A stretch of 6,981 nt of DNA from Elusimicrobiota bacterium (lineage in GTDB: Bacteria > Elusimicrobiota > Elusimicrobia > FEN-1173), in the NCBI GenBank assembly GCA_016207625.1, contig JACQPF010000229.1, positions 1 through 6,981 of the forward strand. Direction: 5' to 3'. Shown piece after piece: positions 1-6,189 of the stretch; the stretch's first letter is position 1, and every line of letters begins with the position of its first letter. The notes beneath the pieces are model-generated. The model was not told the origin of the DNA. It saw only the letters and a program-made list of their open reading frames with translations, and did not search any database. Both the position numbers and the translations under genes were made by a program.

Positions 1-285
1 GGCCTGGACGACCTGGTCCGCGCCCGTTTGTTGAAAGCCGGTTCCGGGAACGTCTCCGAGGCGTCCCCGGTGCCGACGTTGATCAACGTCCGCCACGAGG
101 GCCTTCTGCGGGAGGCCGTCGCTTCTCTGGACGCCGCCCGGACGGGCGCCGGGAAAGGCGCGGCGGAGGAATGCGTCGCGTTGGACCTGAAAAACGCTTT
201 GGACCGGCTCAACAGTTTGACCGGAGAGGGCACGACCGACGAACTTCTGGACTCGATCTTCTCCAGGTTCTGTATTGGAAAATAA
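1..285 (+). CDS. mnmE: tRNA modification GTPase MnmE, C-terminal part (5' end outside window)
   Basis: This is the last 94 residues of MnmE (TrmE). MnmE is a cytosolic GTPase that works with MnmG to put the (carboxymethyl)aminomethyl group on C5 of the wobble uridine of certain tRNAs. The frame is open from base 1, so the true start lies upstream. Two conserved stretches identify it: LINVRHEGLL near residues 26-35, where the C-terminal helical domain resumes after the G domain, and the ending LTGEGTTDELLDSIF followed by FCIGK. The terminal Cys of FCIGK is the family's near-invariant C-terminal cysteine. The GTPase motifs themselves lie outside the window. The stop at 283-285 is one base before the next gene's ATG, so mnmE seems to head or belong to the same transcript. 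In many bacteria mnmE sits beside mnmG and rsmG; here it is followed by envelope genes instead. Identification is very secure. Confidence 0.96.
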   Translation, partial: GLDDLVRARLLKAGSGNVSEASPVPTLINVRHEGLLREAVASLDAARTGAGKGAAEECVALDLKNALDRLNSLTGEGTTDELLDSIFSRFCIGK

Positions 286-286
286 A

Positions 287-1180
287 ATGCGTTGGGAACG
301 CCTCTTTCGGCGGATCGCCCCGGCCCTGCTCGTCCTCGGCGTTGCGGTCTCCGTTGTCCTTGCAAAGGGCCGAAGGCCCCCCGACCTCCATTTCACCGTT
401 TCTCCCTCCACCGTGACGGCCGGACGGACCTTGACCGTTTGGCTTCAAACGTCCGCGCCGCTCAAAAACCCGTCCCTGACCTTCGGCGGGCGCCGGGCGG
501 TTTTTTATCCTTCGGAGAACGGAACGTGGCGGGCGTTCCTAGGCGTGTCTTCCCTGGAAGACGCCGGCGCGAAATCGGCCCTCTTTGAGATGGAGTTCGC
601 CAGACACCGGATTTTCCAAAGCACCGTGCCGTTCACGGTGGAGGCCGGTAAATACCCCTCCGGCCATGTCAAGATCTCGAAGGCTCTGGAGCAATTGATC
701 GCCGGCGGACAAATGGAGCGCGACGCCCAGGTCCTCGAGCGGTTTTACCAACGGCCTCTTTCCAACGAAAAGCTTTGGTCGGGACGTTTCGTCCTGCCGT
801 CGACCGGCGTATTTTCTTCCGTTTACGGGTCGCGCCGCTTGTACGGGACGGGCGACAAGCCCACCCCCCACACCGGGCTGGACATCGCCAACCGCTTCGG
901 CACGCGCGTCACGGCGGCCAACCGCGGCGTGGTGGCCTACGCGGGCTGGCTGGACAGTTTCGGCCATTCCATTCTTTTGGACCACGGCCAGGGGATTTTT
1001 TCGTATTATTTACATTTACAGAAACTTATCGTACAACAAGGGGACCGGGTGGAGAAGGGAACGCTCCTCGGGGAGATGGGCGCCAAAGGGGTGGCCACGG
1101 GGCCCCACGTGCATTGGTCCTTCGTGGTCGCCGGCGAGCGTGTAGACCCCCTGGAATGGACTGAGAAAGAGTTCAAATGA
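287..1180 (+). CDS. Exported M23 family metallopeptidase (LytM/peptidoglycan endopeptidase type)
   Basis: The 297-residue product is a zinc endopeptidase predicted to cut peptidoglycan cross-links in the periplasm. An Arg-rich start (MRWERLFRR) followed by a hydrophobic stretch at about 11-26 looks like a signal peptide or membrane anchor. Residues about 33-120 resemble the beta-rich, Ig-like N-terminal region seen in many M23 proteins. The M23 domain covers about 168-290 and is complete: HTGLDIA (H195 and D199 as zinc ligands), YLHL (H243) and GPHVHW (H274 and H276, the latter a ligand). It should therefore be an active enzyme rather than a degenerate activator. I chose the ATG at 287, one base after the mnmE stop, with a weak GGAA at 277-280 upstream. 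An in-frame TTG at 275 inside mnmE would add four residues. The stop overlaps the next gene as ATGA. Whether it serves cell division, growth or remodelling cannot be told from the sequence. Confidence 0.93.
   Translation: MRWERLFRRIAPALLVLGVAVSVVLAKGRRPPDLHFTVSPSTVTAGRTLTVWLQTSAPLKNPSLTFGGRRAVFYPSENGTWRAFLGVSSLEDAGAKSALFEMEFARHRIFQSTVPFTVEAGKYPSGHVKISKALEQLIAGGQMERDAQVLERFYQRPLSNEKLWSGRFVLPSTGVFSSVYGSRRLYGTGDKPTPHTGLDIANRFGTRVTAANRGVVAYAGWLDSFGHSILLDHGQGIFSYYLHLQKLIVQQGDRVEKGTLLGEMGAKGVATGPHVHWSFVVAGERVDPLEWTEKEFK
1001..1039 (+). other. AT-rich, rare-codon patch inside the M23 peptidase gene
   Basis: Only 10 of these 39 bases are G or C, in a gene that is otherwise strongly GC-rich with G or C at most third positions. 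The patch encodes residues 239-251 of the peptidase, including the conserved YLHL motif, and uses codons such as TAT, TTA (twice), CTT, GTA and CAA that are scarce elsewhere in the window. It also contains a tandem TTTACA repeat (1009-1014 and 1015-1020). The compositional contrast is directly visible; its cause is unknown. Confidence 0.7.
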
Positions 1181-2082
1181 AACAGCATGAACATAATTTG
1201 ATCAATACGCATTCCAAATCCTTGTTGGGGTTTTCCCTGGCCTTGACCGGCGCCACTTTTTTCGCCGAGCTCTTCGGGGGGATGTGGGCCAACTCCGTCG
1301 CCCTGGTGTCGGACGCCGGGCATATGTTCATGGACCTCACGGCCCTCTTGTTCTCCCTGATCGCCGTGAAACTGGCGGAGCGCCCCATCACGGACCGCCG
1401 CACGTTCGGCTTGCACCGGCTGGAAGTCTTCGCCGCGTTCTTGAACGGTGCCCTGGTGACGGCCGTGGCGGCCTGGATCGTGTTCGAATCCCTCCAGCGC
1501 CTGAAAACGCTGCCCGCCGTGAAAACGGGGCCCATGCTCGCCATCGCTTTCGTCGGGCTCGCGATCAACCTCGTGGTGGCCTGGCGGCTGCACGATTTCG
1601 CGAAAAAGGACATGAACATCCGCGGCGCGTTCCTGCACGTGGCTTCCGACGCCTTGGCCAGCATCGGCGTGGTGACCGGCGGCGTCCTCATCCATTTCAC
1701 CGGCGCGGTGGTCGTCGACCCCCTCATCGGCCTTTTCGTCGCCGGGATCATCGTGATCAACGCGTTCCGCCTCCTGAAGGATTCCATCCACATCTTGCTG
1801 GAGGGCGTCCCCAAGCACATCGACTTGAACGACGTGATCGGCGCGATCCGGTCCGTCTCCGGCGTGGACTCGGTGGAGGACACCCACGTCTGGACCATTT
1901 GCTCGCACATTTGCACCCTCTCCACGCACATCTCCGTCCACGCCGAAAAAATGTCCGACCAGCAGAAGATCCTGCGGGACATCAACGAAGTCCTCCGCGC
2001 GCGGTTCGAGATCTCCCATTCCACCATCCAGATCCATTCCGCCGGATGGAAAATCGCCGAGAGCGCTTCCCCGATTGCCTAA
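1177..2082 (+). CDS. Cation diffusion facilitator (CDF) zinc/divalent metal exporter, CzcD/ZitB-like
   Basis: This 301-residue inner-membrane protein belongs to the CDF family, whose members export Zn2+ and related ions in exchange for protons. Six hydrophobic segments are visible at about 17-37, 40-62, 83-106, 118-138, 152-173 and 178-198. The transport site is of the His-Asp/His-Asp type: SDAGHMFMD in segment 2 (H49, D53) and HVASDALAS in segment 5 (H154, D158). In this family that arrangement is typical of zinc transporters. FGLHRLEVFAAFLN before segment 3 is another family signature. The cytosolic domain (about 205-290) contains THVWTICSHICTLSTH and HSTIQIH. The His-rich loop between segments 4 and 5, common in zinc exporters, is missing and replaced by a short charged loop. 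The start ATG overlaps the upstream stop (ATGA), with a weak AGAG 5 nt upstream, suggesting translational coupling. No metal-responsive operator is visible. Zinc is the likeliest substrate, but Cd, Co or Fe cannot be excluded. Confidence 0.95.
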   Translation: MKQHEHNLINTHSKSLLGFSLALTGATFFAELFGGMWANSVALVSDAGHMFMDLTALLFSLIAVKLAERPITDRRTFGLHRLEVFAAFLNGALVTAVAAWIVFESLQRLKTLPAVKTGPMLAIAFVGLAINLVVAWRLHDFAKKDMNIRGAFLHVASDALASIGVVTGGVLIHFTGAVVVDPLIGLFVAGIIVINAFRLLKDSIHILLEGVPKHIDLNDVIGAIRSVSGVDSVEDTHVWTICSHICTLSTHISVHAEKMSDQQKILRDINEVLRARFEISHSTIQIHSAGWKIAESASPIA

Positions 2083-2085
2083 CAA

Positions 2086-4167
2086 ATGACGGATCGCCCT
2101 CGAGCGGGTTTCGCCCCTGCGGTCCTGGCCCTCTCTCTGGCATTCACGGTGGCTCTCCTTCACACCCTTTTGGCCTGGCGGTATTTCGCCCCCCGCCTGG
2201 ACGATCTCCTTTCCGCCTGCGCCGTCTGGGGGCCGAACCTCGTTCCGGAGTGGCTCCGCCATTCGGGCCGCGTCCTGGGGGCGGCGGCGTTCTTTGTTTC
2301 CTTGCCAGGCCTGGGGGCGCGGCTCCTTCGCCGCTGGAAATATCACAGCCCGGAGGACGTCTTCGTTCAAACCGGCCTGGCCCTCGTCGTCTGGTCCACC
2401 GGAGGGCTTCTCCTCGCGGCGCTTCGGCTGTCCAGTCCTTCCATCCTCAGAGCCGTTTCGCTCGTCCTCATCCTCCTCGGTTTGTCGGGATGGAGGAAGG
2501 CGACTCTTCCCTCTCTCGAAAGGATAAGAGGCTTTGGAAAATCCCCCCTGGGATGGGCCCTTCTGGGGTTCGCGGGCCTCTACCTCCTCACCACCGTTGT
2601 GCCGGAAACTTTTTACGACGCGCTGGTCTACCACCTCGCCGTCCCCTCGGCCTATCTGCTGGAAGGCGGCCTGAAGGACCTTGCGGACATCCATCTCACG
2701 CGCCTTCCCGGCCTCCTTCAGACCCTCTACCTTTGGGGACTGGCCTGGAGCGACGATCGCCTCTGCAAGCTCATGAACTGGGGGTTCGGGCTTCTCTCCG
2801 CGGGGCTGATCGGCTCTTGGACCGCGAAACGATGGGGGGCCCAGGCCGGACGTTGGGCCGCCCTCCTCTTCTTGAGTTCGCCCATGATCGGCGTGAATTT
2901 ATGGTCGTGCACCAACGATCTCCTGTGCGGATTCTTCTTTTTCCTGTCTTTCATCCTCTGGCTGGAAAGCTGGGAACCTTCCGGAGACCATCGATGGCGT
3001 TCCCTGGCGCTTTCCGGGTTCTTTTTTGGAGCCGCCGCGGCGTCCAAATACACGGCCCTCTTCGCCTGCCCATTCTTTCTTTTGGACCTCCTCGTGAAAC
3101 GCTGGCGGGCCCGGCGGCCTTTCGGAACACCCGGTTTGATCTTCGCGGCGGGAGTTCTCCTCCCTCTTTTCCCCTGGTGGCTGCGCACGGGCCTTTGGAC
3201 GGGGAATCCGTTTTTCCCTCAGGCGGCCTCCCTTTTCGGAGGGGACGCGCCCGGCAACATCGCGCTCCTCGCCGGATGGCGCGCGGACACGATGGGCGAC
3301 GGGAACCTTTTCCACCGCTCTTTAAGCCTTGTGCGGGAAAGCTTGCGCGGAGTGGAAGAGGGACGGTTCGGGTTCATTGGGCCGGTAATCCTCATGCTCC
3401 TTCCCTTAAGCCTTTTCCTGACGCCCAGGATGGAGGTCCAGGCCCTTCTGGGGGGCGCCTTCGTTTCCTATGTCTTCTTCGTTTTCGTGTCGGGACGGAT
3501 CCGCTACTTCATCCCTCAATTGGGCCTGCTCTTCGCGCTGTCGGCCGCGTCATTTTGGGATTATTCAAAGAGCGTCCTCGAGCAGGCCCGTTTCAAACCC
3601 CGGGGGCTCTTGAGGCTTCTTCCGCCGGTCTCTCTCGGCCGCTGGATGAAACGCCTGCTGGGTTTCGTGGTCGCTCTGAACGCCCTTTGGCTGATCTTGA
3701 TCTATCAAAGGTTTTATCAAGGGTGGGATGTGGCCTGCGGCCGGCAATCTCCCGGCGACTACCTTCGGCAAGAGCACGTCGGCGTGTACCGCCACCCGTC
3801 CCAGGGCGCGTTTGATTTCCTTTCCTCCCAAACAAGCGGCCGGCTCTTTGTCGTCGGAGAGGCGCGGACGTACCGCTCGCCTTTTCCGGCCCGGGCGGCG
3901 GGCGCGTTCAACGTCCCGGTTTACGCCGAATGGATTCAAGACGATCCTTCTCCGGAGGTTTTCCTCCGGCGTCTTCAGAAGGAAGGGTACTCCCATCTCC
4001 TTTTGAACGCGACGGAACTTCGCCGCATCACGCCGGGCGAATATAAGGCGGACGCGTATTTGAAGACTCTCGGGCATGTCCTGGACGCGATCGCGCCTCC
4101 CGTCTACCGCGACAAGTGGACCATCCTCTTTCGCGTCCCGGATCCTTTGGAAGGGCCGGCCCGTTGA
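2086..4167 (+). CDS. Polytopic GT-C / GT39-like glycosyltransferase, substrate unknown
   Basis: The 693-residue product is an integral membrane protein with roughly 13-15 hydrophobic segments between residues 11 and 541, followed by a soluble tail. It resembles GT-C enzymes, which move sugars from polyprenyl-phosphate donors to acceptors on the outer face of the inner membrane. Supporting signs are FYDALVYHLAVP (D178, H183) in what should be the first large extracytoplasmic loop, where GT-C enzymes carry their catalytic acid. Others are an Asn-Asp pair (N277, D278), SKYTAL around 320-325, and GNPFFP around 373-378. The soluble C-terminal region (about 575-690) carries FVVGEARTYR and YSHLLLNATEL, an alpha/beta-like tail that I recall from similar large bacterial GT39-like proteins. 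The ATG is 3 nt after the cation exporter stop and has no clear Shine-Dalgarno, so it may depend on coupling. Its stop overlaps the next gene's TTG. Family membership is inferred from topology and short motifs; donor and acceptor cannot be predicted. Confidence 0.72.
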   Translation: MTDRPRAGFAPAVLALSLAFTVALLHTLLAWRYFAPRLDDLLSACAVWGPNLVPEWLRHSGRVLGAAAFFVSLPGLGARLLRRWKYHSPEDVFVQTGLALVVWSTGGLLLAALRLSSPSILRAVSLVLILLGLSGWRKATLPSLERIRGFGKSPLGWALLGFAGLYLLTTVVPETFYDALVYHLAVPSAYLLEGGLKDLADIHLTRLPGLLQTLYLWGLAWSDDRLCKLMNWGFGLLSAGLIGSWTAKRWGAQAGRWAALLFLSSPMIGVNLWSCTNDLLCGFFFFLSFILWLESWEPSGDHRWRSLALSGFFFGAAAASKYTALFACPFFLLDLLVKRWRARRPFGTPGLIFAAGVLLPLFPWWLRTGLWTGNPFFPQAASLFGGDAPGNIALLAGWRADTMGDGNLFHRSLSLVRESLRGVEEGRFGFIGPVILMLLPLSLFLTPRMEVQALLGGAFVSYVFFVFVSGRIRYFIPQLGLLFALSAASFWDYSKSVLEQARFKPRGLLRLLPPVSLGRWMKRLLGFVVALNALWLILIYQRFYQGWDVACGRQSPGDYLRQEHVGVYRHPSQGAFDFLSSQTSGRLFVVGEARTYRSPFPARAAGAFNVPVYAEWIQDDPSPEVFLRRLQKEGYSHLLLNATELRRITPGEYKADAYLKTLGHVLDAIAPPVYRDKWTILFRVPDPLEGPAR
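4149..4155 (+). promoter_or_regulatory. Ribosome binding site deciding a TTG start
   Basis: GGAAGGG lies 8 nt before the TTG at 4164-4166, inside the end of the glycosyltransferase gene. It is the strongest Shine-Dalgarno-like sequence in the window at a gene start. It supports the TTG at 4164 over the later in-frame ATG at 4209, which has no comparable site. Confidence 0.7.
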
Positions 4168-5447
4168 TCCCCGCCTATTGGAAAGAGAAACGCCTTTGGG
4201 GCTGGGCGATGTACGACTTCGCCAATTCCGCCTTCGCCACCACCACTCTCGCCGTCATCTTCAACGTCTACTTCGTGCAGAAAGTGGTGCCGGCGGAGGG
4301 CTGGCGAATTTTTGGCGTCGCCGTTCCCGGAGCGGCGCTGTGGGGCTACACCGTCTCTCTCTCCATGTTCATCACGTTCTTTCTATCGCCGCTTTTGGGC
4401 GCGGCCGCGGATTTCTCCGGGCGCAAGAAGGCGTTCCTCTCCGTGTTTTGGGTCCTGGGTTTCGTTTCGGCCGGAAGCCTTTTTTTCGTCAGGCCCGGCG
4501 ACGTGGGCCGGGCCATGTTCTTCTTCATCCTGGCCAACGTGGGCTTTGCCGGCGGGAACGTTTTTTACAACGCCTTCCTGACCGACCTTTCCCGGCCCGG
4601 CCTCATGGGCCGCATCTCAGGCCTCGGCTGGGCGTTGGGATACATCGGGGGAGGGCTTTGCCTGGCGTTCAACCTCCTCCTCATCAAGCTCCCCGGCGCT
4701 TTCGGCATTCCGAACGAGGGGTTCCTTCCGGTCCGCGCCTGTCTCCTCAGCGTGGGGGTCTGGTGGTTCGTGTTCAGCCTGCCTTTTTTCCGGTGGGTCC
4801 CCGAGAGCCCGGCCCGCGGCGCCGCGGATTCACGGTTGTCCTTCAAACTTCTCTTTGCGGGTTGGAGCCGCCTCAAGCACACGCTTCAACACATCCGCGA
4901 TTACTCCAACCTCGTGAAGTTCATGGCGGCTTATCTCGTCTACAACGATGGGATTGAAACGATCATTTTAATGGCCTCCATCGTGGGCGCTCAGCTCTTG
5001 GGGATGAAACAAGACGAGCTCATCCTCTGTTTCCTCATGATTCAAGGTGTGGCCTTCGCCGGAGCTCTTCTGTTCGGATGGCTGGCGGACCGCATCCGCC
5101 ATAAGCCCGTCATCTTCATCACGCTGGTCATCTACGCGGCGGTCCTCTTCTGGGCCTACGCCATGGACTCCATCCGGGAATTTTGGGCCTTGGGCGTCGT
5201 GGTGGGCCTGGTGCTCGGGGGAAGCCAGGCCGCCAGCCGGTCCCTCATGGCGCTCCTGACCCCGCCGGAAAAAAGCGCGGAGTTCTTCTCTTTTTATTCT
5301 CTCGTCGGCAAGTTGACCGCCCTCTTCGGGCCTCTGCTTTTCGGGTTCACCAGCCAGGTGTGGGGGTTACGGGGAGGAGTGCTGTCCCTGATGGTCTTTT
5401 TCGTCGTGGGAGGAGCGTTGCTGGCGTTCGTTCAAGAAAAGGAGTGA
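4164..5447 (+). CDS. UMF1-type MFS transporter (Atg22-like family)
   Basis: This is a major facilitator protein of the UMF1/Atg22-like group, 427 residues and about 12 membrane segments, the usual size for bacterial members. Family signatures run through it: YDFANSAF near the N-terminus (about 17-24), SPLLGAAADFSGRKK (about 75-89, the loop 2-3 motif), YNAFLTDL (about 135-142), SGLGWALGYIGGG (about 152-164), YNDGIETII (about 260-268), and GGSQAASRS followed by LLTPPEKSAEFFSFYSLVGK (about 352-383). I start it at the TTG at 4164: it follows a good ribosome binding site, overlaps the previous stop as TTGA, and keeps the conserved first helix. Starting at ATG 4209 would cut into that helix motif. 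Yeast Atg22 is a vacuolar amino-acid effluxer, but the substrate of bacterial members is generally unknown and should not be copied from it. Tight coupling to the glycosyltransferase suggests co-expression. The 3' end overlaps convergent aroD by 16 bp. Confidence 0.92.
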   Translation: MIPAYWKEKRLWGWAMYDFANSAFATTTLAVIFNVYFVQKVVPAEGWRIFGVAVPGAALWGYTVSLSMFITFFLSPLLGAAADFSGRKKAFLSVFWVLGFVSAGSLFFVRPGDVGRAMFFFILANVGFAGGNVFYNAFLTDLSRPGLMGRISGLGWALGYIGGGLCLAFNLLLIKLPGAFGIPNEGFLPVRACLLSVGVWWFVFSLPFFRWVPESPARGAADSRLSFKLLFAGWSRLKHTLQHIRDYSNLVKFMAAYLVYNDGIETIILMASIVGAQLLGMKQDELILCFLMIQGVAFAGALLFGWLADRIRHKPVIFITLVIYAAVLFWAYAMDSIREFWALGVVVGLVLGGSQAASRSLMALLTPPEKSAEFFSFYSLVGKLTALFGPLLFGFTSQVWGLRGGVLSLMVFFVVGGALLAFVQEKE

Positions 5448-6175
5448 CCGAGAAGGTGTTTTGCGAGCTCCCGGACGGGCCATTGTCCCGGGGCCATGGG
5501 TTTTCGCACGTATCCGTAACTGAGGCAGGACCCCCAGCGAAACCCTTCCTTCCGGCTTTCCCGTCCCAACGGCCCCATGGCGAGAAAGACGCGGTAACGG
5601 AACGGGGCTTTCCGGCAGAACTCCAGGAAACGCTCGACGTCTCCCCGGCCGCGCGGCATGACGGCCACCTTCCAAATGTCCCCCCGCAAACGCAGCGCCT
5701 TGCGGGCCAACCCCCGCAGCACAACGTCCGATGGCGTCCGGCGGAAATCGTGATAAGACAAAATGACGGCGCAGCCCTGCTTGCGCGCTTCCAGGACCAT
5801 GTGGCGGTTGATGTCGTTGGCGCAGAGCTCCACGTCCACCGCGTCCACTTTCGAGAGGGAGGCGCGGAACAAGACCAACCGGTCCTGCTCCTTTAATCCG
5901 CGGGGGAACCGTCCTCCCTCCAGGCGGGAGCGGATCGTCAGGATCACCGGCCGGCGCACCGATTTCTGAAGCCGGCCCAGGAGCTCGCGCAGCGGTTCCG
6001 GTTTCAGCAGGTCCTTGGGAAAACAGTCCGCCCGGACTTCCAGGACGTCCGCCCCGTCCCGGACGGCGGTTCGCGCGTCGGACAACAAACGGCCGCCGTC
6101 GCCCAGGCTGGCCACCACGAGCGGCCTGCGGCTGAGCCCGGGAAAAGGCGCCCTCTTCCGAGAACGACGCATCAT
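5432..6175 (-). CDS. aroD: Type I 3-dehydroquinate dehydratase
   Basis: The 247-residue protein is a class I 3-dehydroquinase, the Schiff-base enzyme that converts 3-dehydroquinate to 3-dehydroshikimate in the cytosolic shikimate pathway. Its length matches the family (about 225-255). Key residues fall where expected: E46 and R48 in LEVRAD, R82 and E86 in TIRSRLEGG, the catalytic H142 in SYHDFRRTP, the Schiff-base K169 in IWKVAVMP, R208 in ESRKEGF, and Q231 in APGQ near the end. The position before APGQ is Met (M227), where the enterobacterial enzymes have a substrate-loop Ser. The start is the first of two adjacent ATGs (6175 and 6172); no Shine-Dalgarno is visible. It lies 14 nt after the outer-membrane protein gene on the same strand, so it is probably co-transcribed with it, and no other shikimate gene is in view. 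Its last 16 bp overlap the end of the convergent transporter gene. Confidence 0.95.
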   Translation of the reverse strand: MMRRSRKRAPFPGLSRRPLVVASLGDGGRLLSDARTAVRDGADVLEVRADCFPKDLLKPEPLRELLGRLQKSVRRPVILTIRSRLEGGRFPRGLKEQDRLVLFRASLSKVDAVDVELCANDINRHMVLEARKQGCAVILSYHDFRRTPSDVVLRGLARKALRLRGDIWKVAVMPRGRGDVERFLEFCRKAPFRYRVFLAMGPLGRESRKEGFRWGSCLSYGYVRKPMAPGQWPVRELAKHLLGHSFS

Positions 6176-6189
6176 TTATTTGCCATTAT

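Noticed and set aside
275..286. TTG at 275 as the start of the M23 peptidase
   Set aside because: It would overlap the end of mnmE and add only four residues before an ATG that already begins a normal Arg-rich signal sequence. It cannot be excluded but is less likely.
1006..2694. A long antisense open frame (about 560 codons) opposite the M23, exporter and glycosyltransferase genes
   Set aside because: Low-complexity, strongly charged translation that spans several real genes; it reflects high GC at third codon positions on the other strand.
1284..3815. A very long open plus-strand frame (about 840 codons) running across the cation exporter and glycosyltransferase genes
   Set aside because: Its translation is dominated by Arg, Pro and Gly and has no family motifs. 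It is the out-of-frame reading of two well-supported genes in GC-rich DNA.
4116..4163. Upstream ATG at 4116 as the start of the UMF1 transporter
   Set aside because: It would place 16 extra residues deep inside the glycosyltransferase gene. The TTG at 4164 has a good ribosome binding site, overlaps the previous stop, and gives a normal family N-terminus.
5470..5504. Possible terminator hairpin (CCCGGAC pairing with GTCCCGGG, one bulged base) just past the UMF1 stop, with TTTT at 5501-5504
   Set aside because: The stem is short with an eight-base loop and the T-run is about nine bases away. It lies within aroD coding sequence, so it is more likely chance GC-rich complementarity.
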